From contig JAUSIT010000011.1 of assembly GCA_030647965.1 (NCBI GenBank), positions 1-35,063 on the forward strand: a stretch of 35,063 bases of DNA, in the 5' to 3' direction. The notes beneath the pieces were generated by a model, which saw only the letters and a list, made by a program, of their open reading frames with translations, made no database searches and had not been told where the DNA came from. Positions 1 to 8,994 of this stretch are shown in pieces. The stretch is from Nanobdellota archaeon (GTDB lineage: Archaea; Nanobdellota; Nanobdellia; Pacearchaeales; GW2011-AR1). Position 1 is the stretch's first letter. Every line of letters starts with the position of its first letter. The position numbers were made by a program, and so were the translations under genes.

Positions 1-190
1 GATTTCCAACTGTTGTTGCAGCAAAAAAGTCACTTCCTGCAGCATTAGCGCCAACAACGACAGCTACACTAGCAGCGCCATTTTGAACAAATGGAGCTGG
101 GTAAGCCGAAGCAGCAGCAATGCCCATGGTTGAACCAACCATTAATACGCTTCCTATAACTGTTGCAATCTTTTTGAAATTAAATTTCAT
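1..190 (-). CDS. S-layer protein, N-terminal part (partial, continues beyond window start)
   Basis: Reverse strand from ATG at 190 reads MKFNFKKIATVIGSVLMVGSTMGIAAASAYPAPFVQNGAASVAVVVGANAAGSDFFAATTVG: signal peptide plus the archaeal S-layer 'PAPFV..GA..VAVVVGANAA.SD' start. Preceded by a strong SD (GAAAGGAGG). Not in the ORF track. Confidence 0.85.
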   Translation of the reverse strand, partial: MKFNFKKIATVIGSVLMVGSTMGIAAASAYPAPFVQNGAASVAVVVGANAAGSDFFAATTVGN

Positions 191-197
191 TTTTTTA

Positions 198-209
198 AAC
201 CTCCTTTCA
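198..209 (-). promoter_or_regulatory. Shine-Dalgarno of S-layer gene
   Basis: Minus strand GAAAGGAGGTTT about 8 nt upstream of the ATG at 190. Confidence 0.7.
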
Positions 210-393
210 GTACTCTTAGATTAGTCGCCTTTGTCAAGGCTTCGCTTTACGCGAATTCAACTTTTCTAATTGTCTGACCGGAATTTATGATTAGGGAAAT
301 CATAAATGATAGTAATTACTGGGATCCCTATAAAATCAACACTGAATCAGTAGCATATCACCTCTGATATGCGTAATTAACCTACCTAATTAT

Positions 394-405
394 GGTTTAT
401 AAACC
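394..405 (-). promoter_or_regulatory. TATA-box candidate for S-layer gene (palindromic GGTTTATAAACC)
   Basis: TTTATAAA core about 25 nt upstream of the hairpin at 353-372; predicted TSS near 373. Confidence 0.45.
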
Positions 406-636
406 TTTTTCACATTTTTAAGCAAAAAAATCAAAAAAAGAGCGTTTTTTGCCAGTTTATTTATAAAGCTTATGCTACCCAGAAAATAGACAACAAATTT
501 AGAGGCTAAATTTTAGTTTTTTAAAATTCTTTTAAAATATGGGGTAAGAAAAACCATATATCTAAAAAACACAATATTTATATAGGTGTTAAAATACCAT
601 ATATTATTCTAAAATACGAGCATAACTTCATTAAAA

Positions 637-996
637 ATGCCTGAAAATAAAAGAGTTAAGACAAGGTATGTAGATATTGTTGTAAAAAAGAATATTTTTG
701 TTCCGAAATTTATAAATTCAGACAAAGAGAGTTATGATCTGTCAGATATTAGTTTATTAAGAAAATTATTAAGCAATGAAAAAGCTAAGATTTTATACTC
801 TTTAAAAAATAAAAAGCAAGATTCTATATATTCCCTTGCAAAAGAGCTGCATAGGGACTTTAAATCAGTAAGACAAGACCTAAAATTACTTGAAAGATTT
901 GGTTTTATTGAATTTCATACAAAAAAGAATGGTAAAAGAAAGTCTTTAGTTCCAGTATTAGTAGTAGATAAAATGGAAATAATTGTGAATATTTAG
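637..996 (+). CDS. winged-helix transcriptional regulator / antitoxin-like (HVO_A0114-like)
   Basis: wHTH pattern SIYSLAKELHRDFKSVRQDLKLLERFGFIEF..KRKSLVPVLVVDKMEI; TATA-like sequence upstream. Confidence 0.65.
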   Translation: MPENKRVKTRYVDIVVKKNIFVPKFINSDKESYDLSDISLLRKLLSNEKAKILYSLKNKKQDSIYSLAKELHRDFKSVRQDLKLLERFGFIEFHTKKNGKRKSLVPVLVVDKMEIIVNI

Positions 997-1054
997 TTCT
1001 ATAAAAAGATTTAAATATAACCTTTTATTATGAATTATAATAAAACATTATAAA

Positions 1055-1300
1055 ATGGTACAGAATATATTTAATATTGGAGAAAGAGAAGATAGAGTAT
1101 TAAATATTGTAAAAGCAAAATACGGGTTAAAAAATAAAAATGAAGCTTTTACACTAGTTGTTAAAATGCATGAAGAAAGTTTTCTAGAACCAGAATTAAG
1201 ACCAGAATATTTAGAGAAATTAAATAGAATTGAAAAAGAAGGATATGGCGAAACTTTTAAATCTATTGAAGAATTAAGAAGAAAAATAGAAAAGAGGTAA
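1055..1300 (+). CDS. DUF2683-like small protein, antitoxin candidate
   Basis: 81 aa, NIVKAKYGLKNKNEAFTLVVKMHEESFLEPELRPEYLEKL; abuts the RelE-like ORF. Confidence 0.6.
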   Translation: MVQNIFNIGEREDRVLNIVKAKYGLKNKNEAFTLVVKMHEESFLEPELRPEYLEKLNRIEKEGYGETFKSIEELRRKIEKR

Positions 1301-1301
1301 A

Positions 1302-1580
1302 ATGCCAAGATTATATAAAACAAGCAAAGAATTTGATAGAATTCTAGATAAACTACAAAAGAAAGATAAACAACTTTATGAAAACCTTTTTAATAAAATA
1401 AATGAAGTATTAAATAATTCAGATATTGAGCATTATAAAAATTTAAAGCATGATTTGAAAGAATATAAAAGAGTTCAAATTGGTCACTTTGTTTTAATAT
1501 TTAAATATGATAAGGCTAATGATTTTATTTTCTTTGTGGACTTTGACCACCATGATAACATTTACAAAAAATCATTTTAA
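1302..1580 (+). CDS. RelE/ParE-family toxin-like protein
   Basis: 92 aa; RLYKTSKEFDRILDKL...YKNLKHDLKEYKRVQIGHFVLIFKYD...FVDFDHHDNIYKK resembles the RelE fold ('R.r.g.yRl.y.......i......H...Y'). Confidence 0.65.
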   Translation: MPRLYKTSKEFDRILDKLQKKDKQLYENLFNKINEVLNNSDIEHYKNLKHDLKEYKRVQIGHFVLIFKYDKANDFIFFVDFDHHDNIYKKSF

Positions 1581-1599
1581 TATCTAACAACAAATTTTT

Positions 1600-2055
1600 T
1601 TAACTAAATTTATAATATTGATATCCTAATTGAGTATCACATATTCTGCAATGATAGTGTTCTCCTTCTCTTCCTGCTAAAGCTTTCCATGATTCTTCAT
1701 CAGAACGATAAGGTTTTCTGACAAAATCCCCCTTTACTACCCCGCAAGTTGGGCAGTCATAAGCCTTTGATTTATCCCATATTTTTGCATCTTCTTCACA
1801 AGGCCCACAATGATATATATTAAGTTCACTTCTTTTATCATTTTTGTATGTATAAGAATTTGGAATCTGCCTTATTATTTTAAAGTGTGCTCCAAAATGT
1901 TTGTCACAAACTAATTTTTCAATAGAATCAACCGCTTCCCCATTTTCTTTTGCAATTTCCATTTTTCTTTTTCTAATCTGTGCGTCTAGAAAAATTCTTT
2001 GATAATCTATTTTGCCTATTTCTTCAGATAATTCTTCTAATCTTTTATCACCCAT
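1600..2055 (-). CDS. zinc-binding (multi CxxC) hypothetical protein
   Basis: C-x2-H, HCGPC, CPTC and HCRIC knuckles. Likely start is the internal MGDKRLEEL; the track start at 2124 adds an implausible N-terminus overlapping the next gene. Confidence 0.5.
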   Translation of the reverse strand: MGDKRLEELSEEIGKIDYQRIFLDAQIRKRKMEIAKENGEAVDSIEKLVCDKHFGAHFKIIRQIPNSYTYKNDKRSELNIYHCGPCEEDAKIWDKSKAYDCPTCGVVKGDFVRKPYRSDEESWKALAGREGEHYHCRICDTQLGYQYYKFS

Positions 2056-2114
2056 AATTCTAAGCATTAAAATTAATATAAAAACATTGTTATTCTTTAA
2101 TATATATTTAAAAT

Positions 2115-2600
2115 TTAATAACACAATCTTAAATTAACAACAATATTATCTGGATATTTTGAAATTGACCTTTGAGAGCCATATACATTGCCCTTGCAAT
2201 CTCCTTGTTTTAAATTAAACATATTATCATTTGAATTTTGCCTATAAATCTTTAATTGATAAGCACTTACTGGAGGGCTTTCTAATTTTATCAATTCAGG
2301 TATTATTTCAGTTAAACTTTGATTTAAATAATCGCAGGCCACTATGTCTAAATTAGAGCATTTTTCATTGTCTGCACAACTATTAATCAGTTCTTCAATT
2401 GAATCATAGTTTGGTTCAGAAGAAATAGCACATTTAGAAGTATATTTTAGTGTAGAATATATTAAATCATTTATTTTAGCACTATTTATTTCTGCAGCAG
2501 GTGTTTGCAAGGATATGAGTAGAAAAACAAATCCTGCAACTATAACTAATACTACAATTAATACAAATCCGATTATTTCTTGTTGTGATTTTTTATGCAT
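2115..2600 (-). CDS. prepilin-like secreted/membrane protein
   Basis: N-term MHKKSQQEIIGFVLIVVLVIVAGFVFLLI: short basic segment followed by a hydrophobic helix, type IV pilin-like. Confidence 0.6.
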   Translation of the reverse strand: MHKKSQQEIIGFVLIVVLVIVAGFVFLLISLQTPAAEINSAKINDLIYSTLKYTSKCAISSEPNYDSIEELINSCADNEKCSNLDIVACDYLNQSLTEIIPELIKLESPPVSAYQLKIYRQNSNDNMFNLKQGDCKGNVYGSQRSISKYPDNIVVNLRLCY

Positions 2601-3078
2601 TTGTCTTTACTCCCACTACTAATCTTGCTATTTCACACTTATCATAAATATACTCTAACTCATTTACCTTTTTGCATAAAGATACATAAGTTGAATATTT
2701 TTGTATATTTTGTTGATTAGAATCATAAACATTATAATAATTGCAATTTGTTCCAGGGCATTTAATTTTTTGAGTTGAAACAGGATAGATTTTATAAACT
2801 TCAATAGAAGCAACAGGCCAGATTTGAGAATAATCTTTTTTTGACATTATTTCTAATTTGTCTTCATCTAAACATAAATAACCACAAGTTAACTCTGGCA
2901 TATTTGTTAAAATTTGGAGAGAACTTATTGCCTGATCTTTTTGTAATCTGTCGTAGTTGTTTTTTATGGTTTGTGATTGATAGCTTAAAAAAATCAATCC
3001 AGCCATTATTAAAAAGAAAAAAACTGCAACTATCATAAAGGCCATTTGTTGTATTTTTAATTGTGCTTTTTTTACCAT
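2593..3078 (-). CDS. prepilin-like secreted/membrane protein
   Basis: MVKKAQLKIQQMAFMIVAVFFFLIMAGLIFL; KKAQ plus hydrophobic helix; overlaps neighbours by a few nt. Confidence 0.6.
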   Translation of the reverse strand: MVKKAQLKIQQMAFMIVAVFFFLIMAGLIFLSYQSQTIKNNYDRLQKDQAISSLQILTNMPELTCGYLCLDEDKLEIMSKKDYSQIWPVASIEVYKIYPVSTQKIKCPGTNCNYYNVYDSNQQNIQKYSTYVSLCKKVNELEYIYDKCEIARLVVGVKTNA

Positions 3079-3995
3079 ATTTCACATCCTGCCCTATTTC
3101 CTTCATATAAATCTTTTGACAGTTCATTAATAGAACTTAATTGTTCTAAATTTGAATTTATAGTTGTATCACTAAATAAATTTAATTTATCTGCCATAAG
3201 ATTATTACATATTTTTTTATTAAATATATCTGCTTTTTCAGAATAAACTTCTGCTATTTTTCCTGTTCTATAAAGCAGTCGTTTAACATTGCATTCATAA
3301 TTTTCTTTATCAGAAAAAATAGCTCCATAAACTAAACTTCCAATATAATTTAAGTTTTCATTTTCTTTTGCAACATAACCCTCTTCTTCTGTTCCGAAGA
3401 CAGATATATCACAATTTTCATTAAAACAAACTTGAATATAATTTTTAGAACATTCAGATTTATCTTGTTTTACTTCAATATTTTCCATATTTAATGAGCT
3501 TAATTCATTATCAATTCCAATAAAAGGTTTTACAAAGCAGTATTTTTCAGAAGTTAAAAAAATCATATCAGCAACTTTATAAGGAAATTCAAATGGCTTT
3601 GAAAAAGAAAAAAAGTTTTTCCCTTGATTAGTAGAATTTGAAAAAATATATTTATTATAAACAGAAATTTCTCCACCTTGTTCAACCCATTTTTTCCCAG
3701 AATTAGGACTTGTTGAAACAGATATTAAATTTTTTCCAAAATCATTTGAAAAATCACAAAAATTATTTATTCTTAGTTCTTGGCTAAAACTTATTTTGCT
3801 ATATTTTCCTGTTGTAAATCCTGCTTGCAATGGGTCTGTTAAAATTGCAATTTTTTTTGCTGTTTCTGTATTTATTTGATATTGTTGTGAATTTCCAAGT
3901 TTAACTGCTCCATAAATAGCAAGAAATAAAATTGCTGCACCTGCGATTATAGCAAATATTAAAACAAAATTATATTGCGCTTTTTTTTCTATCAT
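3072..3995 (-). CDS. prepilin-like secreted/membrane protein
   Basis: MIEKKAQYNFVLIFAIIAGAAILFLAIYGAVKLG; KKAQ plus hydrophobic helix; coupled to neighbours. Confidence 0.6.
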   Translation of the reverse strand: MIEKKAQYNFVLIFAIIAGAAILFLAIYGAVKLGNSQQYQINTETAKKIAILTDPLQAGFTTGKYSKISFSQELRINNFCDFSNDFGKNLISVSTSPNSGKKWVEQGGEISVYNKYIFSNSTNQGKNFFSFSKPFEFPYKVADMIFLTSEKYCFVKPFIGIDNELSSLNMENIEVKQDKSECSKNYIQVCFNENCDISVFGTEEEGYVAKENENLNYIGSLVYGAIFSDKENYECNVKRLLYRTGKIAEVYSEKADIFNKKICNNLMADKLNLFSDTTINSNLEQLSSINELSKDLYEGNRAGCEIW

Positions 3996-4480
3996 TTTAC
4001 AAGAACTTGTGAGTCATAAATATCTTTAGTTATTCTTAATTTTCCAGATGCATCAATACAGTAAGGATTTTGTGTTTTTGTAATTTCAGTTATATTTATA
4101 TTTTTTAAAACTTTGTAAGGCATATTACATGCTTTTCCAGAAGGTATTAAAAATAAATTTGCTTCCCCATTATAACTTTTAATTAAATCAAAATCCTCTT
4201 CATTAGATATTTCTGCATTTATATTTGCAAAACAAACTTTTTCAATTCCAGAAGGTAGATTAATATCAAAATCAAAAGAAGAACTATCACTTGAATAAGC
4301 TTCATTTATTTTTATTTGCAGATTTTCATAGAATTTTCCAGTTGTCCCACACTTGCCTAAATCTAAAAAATAATTTATTGCAATAAAAGCGACTACAATA
4401 AAAATTATTACTAAAAAAATTGAAAATATCATTTCAAAAGGCATTGCCATTGTCTGAGCCTTTTTCCCTCTTTTTATCAT
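3992..4480 (-). CDS. prepilin-like secreted/membrane protein
   Basis: MIKRGKKAQTMAMPFEMIFSIFLVIIFIVVAFIAINYF; KKAQ plus hydrophobic helix; first gene of the operon, AT-rich promoter region upstream. Confidence 0.6.
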   Translation of the reverse strand: MIKRGKKAQTMAMPFEMIFSIFLVIIFIVVAFIAINYFLDLGKCGTTGKFYENLQIKINEAYSSDSSSFDFDINLPSGIEKVCFANINAEISNEEDFDLIKSYNGEANLFLIPSGKACNMPYKVLKNINITEITKTQNPYCIDASGKLRITKDIYDSQVLVK

Positions 4481-4606
4481 GTAACCTTTAATAGAAAGAT
4501 ATTTATAAATTTAAGCAGAAGTTTTTGACACCATTTTTGTTACTCCTTTTAGGGCATAATTAGCGAAACATTTTTAAATAGCTTTTAGATGGATAATTTA
4601 TAAAAA

Positions 4607-5341
4607 ATGAGCTTTAAAACACAATTAAAATCAGCAAGAAATTTGGGTTTAGCAGCTTTAGTTTCTGCACCTCTAGTCTTTGGAGGATGTGCTGCTGAAA
4701 TGAGTGATAGTGAAGCACAGGTCGCTCTTGGAAGTGTAATAGCTGCAACAGCTAAAGATTCTAATTCTGCTTTGGTTGGAAGTATACTAACTAATCTTGG
4801 AATAATGGGGCATGAAAAAGAGGTTGCAAGAGAAGGTAGAACTCAGATTACTATAAATACTTCTCCAAATCAACCAAATCAAAATAATTTAATAGGTCAA
4901 AATAACTTACCTGCTGCAATAACTCCTCAAAACAACTTAAATTTTCAATATCAAAATGCACCTAGTATCAACACAAATGAACCTATAGTTCCAAATAATA
5001 GCCATTTTGTTTCTTCATCAGATTATCGAGATTTAAATTTAGATGGCCAGTTTGAGATTGGAGAACTTTTCAATAGAAAAAATGTTTTTGCATACAATGA
5101 TCCCATTAATTTATTAGTATTTGCTGATGTAAGATTTAATAATAAAGATTTATCATTAAGAATTTTAGATGAACAAGGAAATAAAAAAGATTTTCTTGTA
5201 AAACCAAATTATCCTAATTCAAATGTTTATCTTATTCAAAGCAATGAACTTGGAAGTTTTAATTCAGGAAAATATGATGCAAAATGGTATTTAGGAAATA
5301 GTCTTGTTGGAATATTTAATTTTAGTGTTTCAAATAGATAA
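4607..5341 (+). CDS. predicted lipoprotein with N/Q-rich linker
   Basis: Signal peptide with lipobox (AALVSAPLVFGGC), Asn/Gln/Pro-rich linker, C-terminal beta-rich region. TATA-like TTTTTAAATAG about 30 nt upstream. Confidence 0.6.
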   Translation: MSFKTQLKSARNLGLAALVSAPLVFGGCAAEMSDSEAQVALGSVIAATAKDSNSALVGSILTNLGIMGHEKEVAREGRTQITINTSPNQPNQNNLIGQNNLPAAITPQNNLNFQYQNAPSINTNEPIVPNNSHFVSSSDYRDLNLDGQFEIGELFNRKNVFAYNDPINLLVFADVRFNNKDLSLRILDEQGNKKDFLVKPNYPNSNVYLIQSNELGSFNSGKYDAKWYLGNSLVGIFNFSVSNR

Positions 5342-5358
5342 TAAAAAATAATTTTATT

Positions 5359-7419
5359 TTAAATCAAAAAATTCTTAGAAGGTTTTACAATTATTGAGCA
5401 GTCTGCTGTTTCGCTTCTAAATTCATCTCTGCATTTGATATAATAGGTTTTATCTTGTTTCCATTCTGCAAAATGAGTTGTTTCATTTGCATTTGTCATT
5501 GCAACCCCATTTTCATTAAATGAAAAGTCACAATTATCAAAAGAATAAATACATTCTGAATTTCTAACAGTTATTACTTTTAATTTATTATTTTCTTCAT
5601 ATACTCTTGCAACTACTGGAGCAGTTGTATCAATTTCAACATTGAAATTTGTTGAGCCTTTTGCAACATTTCCACCACTATCAGAACATTTGTAATAATA
5701 AGTATAACTTCCTGTTGTTAAATATAATTTTTGTTTATGGAAAATTTCATTTGTTTCAAAAAATTCAATATAATCATTTTCATTTCCTGTTCTTGAATAA
5801 GAGCAAGTTGCATTTCCATTTTCACATCCATATGAAGTTCTAACAGATAATTCAACAGGTGCAGGATCAATAGAACCAAAAATAGTTTCATTTGGCATTA
5901 AATCATTTATTTTTAATGCACCACTTCCCCTTAAACTAAATTGTTTACTTTGTTGCATTGTATTTCCTAGTTTATCTTTGCATTTTACATAAAATGTTGT
6001 TAAATCTCTTGAAATTCCTCCTAAATTTGCATTGCAAGTATATAATTGCAATGAATTAATATCACTAACTCCACTAGAACAAGTCATTGTATTTTCCATT
6101 AAATCATACTCTCTATCATTACTGCTCCATTTGCAATCAGCAGGTTCATTTGTATAAAATTCCACATCTGCTGAATTTTGATTTTCAGCAACACAAGAAC
6201 CACTTAATATAGAACTTTTTTCTATATTTGGTGCAGTCGTATCTGGAGAAGGATCAACACAAAAACGAACAGCATATGCTGCAGAATTTTCATTTCCATT
6301 TGCATCAGAACATTTTATATAAAAGGTCCATTTTCCACCATTATCTATTGTTAAATTTTCTCCTTGAAGATTAGCAGGTCCTGGCAAATTAAATTGTTCA
6401 ATAAATTTATCAGAATATTCAGCAGAATTTCCATTCATATACCAGCCCATTTGTGAAAAATTAATCATACTATTATTTACATCGATTTTACACTGAGCTT
6501 GTTCATTTGTTTTAATTCCTAATTTTAATGGTGTAAATGCTTTTACACATTCTTGACTATCTCCAATAATTCTAAAACCAGGTCCAGGAGGATTTGGATT
6601 TACATCAGTATATTTATAGCCAGCACTTAATTCTTCTGTATCAGGAGTTATTACAGGAGGAGTAATATCATTTTTATTATTCCAAACACATTTTTGTTGT
6701 TTTGAACCAATATTTATTAATTTGCAAGATGCTCCTAAACTTTTGCATCTGTATTCTGTGCAAGGAAAATCAACAGAATTTTTATTACATAAATCACAAT
6801 TTGTCCCGCCCTTTGGAGCTTGCCATGCTTGGCATGTAAATGTCATTGTTTTTTGTTTTTCTGATTTTGATAAAACAATAAATGATACAATAGCAACTGT
6901 GATTGCTGCAGTTACTGGGTGAGCTACTAACCAACTTAATCCAGGCGTACCTTTTATAGTTGCTCCAATACCTGATAAAATTCCGTTACCAGTCATGGGA
7001 TTTACAGCTGCAGATGCACTAAGAATTTGATAAGTTGCAGTTCCTAATGCAGCAGAAGTTCCTAAAGCACTACCTGCCCCTTCTTTACCTGTTGCATCTC
7101 CAATCAATTTTCCAATAGTATAAGAGGCTGCAATAACACTAATGCTTTTTGCAATAGCTTTCCATCCAATGCCTTTTATTGTACCTAAAATACCGACACT
7201 TCCAACCCCATCTTGAATACTGCTACCTGAAGTTGAAACTGATGGAGATACTGGGGTTGGTGTTGAAGATAATTGATTCATAAATCCTTCATAAGTATTT
7301 TCACCAGGAGCAGAAGCTAAACTAATTAAAATGGTAAAAGCAAAAATTGCTAAGCATAAATTTGCAATTTGAAATACTGCCTTTCTTCCCTTTTTATTAA
7401 ATAAATTTTTTGTATTCAT
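5359..7419 (-). CDS. large secreted protein: signal peptide, Gly/Ala-rich hydrophobic region, Cys-rich and repeated Ig-like modules
   Basis: Signal peptide AVFQIANLCLAIFAFTILISLASA; repeated 'DTTAP' boundaries and 'YYIKCRD/FYVKCKD/YYKCSD' motifs typical of beta-sandwich repeats. Confidence 0.65.
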   Translation of the reverse strand: MNTKNLFNKKGRKAVFQIANLCLAIFAFTILISLASAPGENTYEGFMNQLSSTPTPVSPSVSTSGSSIQDGVGSVGILGTIKGIGWKAIAKSISVIAASYTIGKLIGDATGKEGAGSALGTSAALGTATYQILSASAAVNPMTGNGILSGIGATIKGTPGLSWLVAHPVTAAITVAIVSFIVLSKSEKQKTMTFTCQAWQAPKGGTNCDLCNKNSVDFPCTEYRCKSLGASCKLINIGSKQQKCVWNNKNDITPPVITPDTEELSAGYKYTDVNPNPPGPGFRIIGDSQECVKAFTPLKLGIKTNEQAQCKIDVNNSMINFSQMGWYMNGNSAEYSDKFIEQFNLPGPANLQGENLTIDNGGKWTFYIKCSDANGNENSAAYAVRFCVDPSPDTTAPNIEKSSILSGSCVAENQNSADVEFYTNEPADCKWSSNDREYDLMENTMTCSSGVSDINSLQLYTCNANLGGISRDLTTFYVKCKDKLGNTMQQSKQFSLRGSGALKINDLMPNETIFGSIDPAPVELSVRTSYGCENGNATCSYSRTGNENDYIEFFETNEIFHKQKLYLTTGSYTYYYKCSDSGGNVAKGSTNFNVEIDTTAPVVARVYEENNKLKVITVRNSECIYSFDNCDFSFNENGVAMTNANETTHFAEWKQDKTYYIKCRDEFRSETADCSIIVKPSKNFLI

Positions 7420-7422
7420 TTT

Positions 7423-8994
7423 TTAAAATAATCTTTTTTGGATTATATCAATACCAATTTTATTTTTAATTTGATTTACTGCATTTTGGCTTACTTGAGG
7501 TACTAAATCAGCATCATTTCTTTTCCATTCTGTTCCTTTGTTAGAATATTCACCAGCATAATTAAATCCTGCACCACAATCTCCTAATGAAGAACATATG
7601 TCATTTGCTGCAGCCCAGTATTCTTCATTATCAACCCAGCAATTATCTTTACATTCCCATCTATATTCTGGAAATCCTTTTTCATAAGTCATTTGAACTT
7701 TTGCATTTCCTAATGCACAACTATCTGTTGTTCCAGGAGTATAATAAGGAACACAAACACCATCTGTAGAATTAAAATTTTGCAATCCTAATAAAGAAGG
7801 TTTCCACATACAATCTCTTTTTTCAGAATCTTCACAATCATCTTTTTTTGTTTGAAATACACAATCTTTCCATGCATTTGCTTTGCAATTAGCAACACTA
7901 TATTTTCCATTATTTGTTAAATTTATTGTTGTTTCAGAACAAATTCCTTGCCTGTTTGAAGCACAAGAAGTTGTTGAGATTTCTCCATTAATACAAGTTT
8001 GTTTGTAATGTTCAGAACCAACTAAATCTAATCCTTTTCCAACATTTGCTTCATAAACACACCAGCTCTCACCATTTTTTTTAGTAGTAATTATTCCATT
8101 TATATTTGCAGTGCAATCATTTTTCCTGCAAGAAGCATCTATTCCAGATATTGCACAACTTGTTCCTAATAAATAATCACAATTACCGCAGTTTTTATTT
8201 GCATCTGAATTTGCAGAACAGATTTTATCAGGGGTTGTTATTTTTCCTGCATTATAGCTTATTTCTTTGTCAGAAAAATAAACATTTTCTCTATTTCCGC
8301 ATGAATCAAACCAATAAACTTTTTGTTCATAACATTGTTTTGAAACCTGTCTTGCACAGTTTGTTGCTAATTCTGGATTTGAACATAAATAATCTTTATT
8401 AAAAACTCCTCCTGAAACAGAAGAGCAATCTTTTCTTGTTGTGAATTTACATGTTTTTTGAAATTCTTTTTCATAAACACAAGCACCCATGTCTTGACTT
8501 TGTGCAGCTGCAATACATTCTGTATCTGATTTTATATCTGTTCTATAATCTATTACAACTCCAAAACTTGTTGAAAGTTTTTTGCATCTTACTAATGGAA
8601 CAAATGAAGCTTGATTAGAAATAATACAGCACCCTAACTGACATTGAGCTAATTCTGCAGGTTCTTTATCAAACCATGTTCCATTTTTATTAGTGCAAAT
8701 AGCTTGTGGTGTTTTTGAGCATATACCTTCATTAGAATCATAACATGTTCCTAATTTACAATAGCTTGTTGATTCACAAGAAGTTGAAGAAACTCTAAAT
8801 GGTTGATTTGTTTTTGGATTTGTTGATTTATCACATAAGCTTTCACTAGTAGTTATGCAATATCCTCCAGAACCATTAATGCTTTGAGTTTTTTCACAGC
8901 AAACTCCTGCATTGCTTACAATTCCTGCAGAATTTGCAAATCCAATTAAAAATATAGAAACTAAAAATACAAATAATAAAGTTTTTTTAATCAT
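7423..8994 (-). CDS. Cys-rich secreted protein
   Basis: Signal peptide LLFVFLVSIFLIGFANSAG followed by about 480 aa very rich in Cys; 4 nt overlap with upstream gene. Confidence 0.65.
   Translation of the reverse strand: MIKKTLLFVFLVSIFLIGFANSAGIVSNAGVCCEKTQSINGSGGYCITTSESLCDKSTNPKTNQPFRVSSTSCESTSYCKLGTCYDSNEGICSKTPQAICTNKNGTWFDKEPAELAQCQLGCCIISNQASFVPLVRCKKLSTSFGVVIDYRTDIKSDTECIAAAQSQDMGACVYEKEFQKTCKFTTRKDCSSVSGGVFNKDYLCSNPELATNCARQVSKQCYEQKVYWFDSCGNRENVYFSDKEISYNAGKITTPDKICSANSDANKNCGNCDYLLGTSCAISGIDASCRKNDCTANINGIITTKKNGESWCVYEANVGKGLDLVGSEHYKQTCINGEISTTSCASNRQGICSETTINLTNNGKYSVANCKANAWKDCVFQTKKDDCEDSEKRDCMWKPSLLGLQNFNSTDGVCVPYYTPGTTDSCALGNAKVQMTYEKGFPEYRWECKDNCWVDNEEYWAAANDICSSLGDCGAGFNYAGEYSNKGTEWKRNDADLVPQVSQNAVNQIKNKIGIDIIQKRLF

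Noticed and set aside
1048-1323. 91-aa minus ORF antisense to the DUF2683-like gene
   Set aside because: The plus strand gene is family-like and coupled to the toxin; the antisense ORF has no recognisable features.
2841-3246. ORFs 2841-3038 (+), 2864-3127 (-) and 3061-3246 (+)
   Set aside because: All lie over the better supported prepilin-like genes and are low-complexity readouts.
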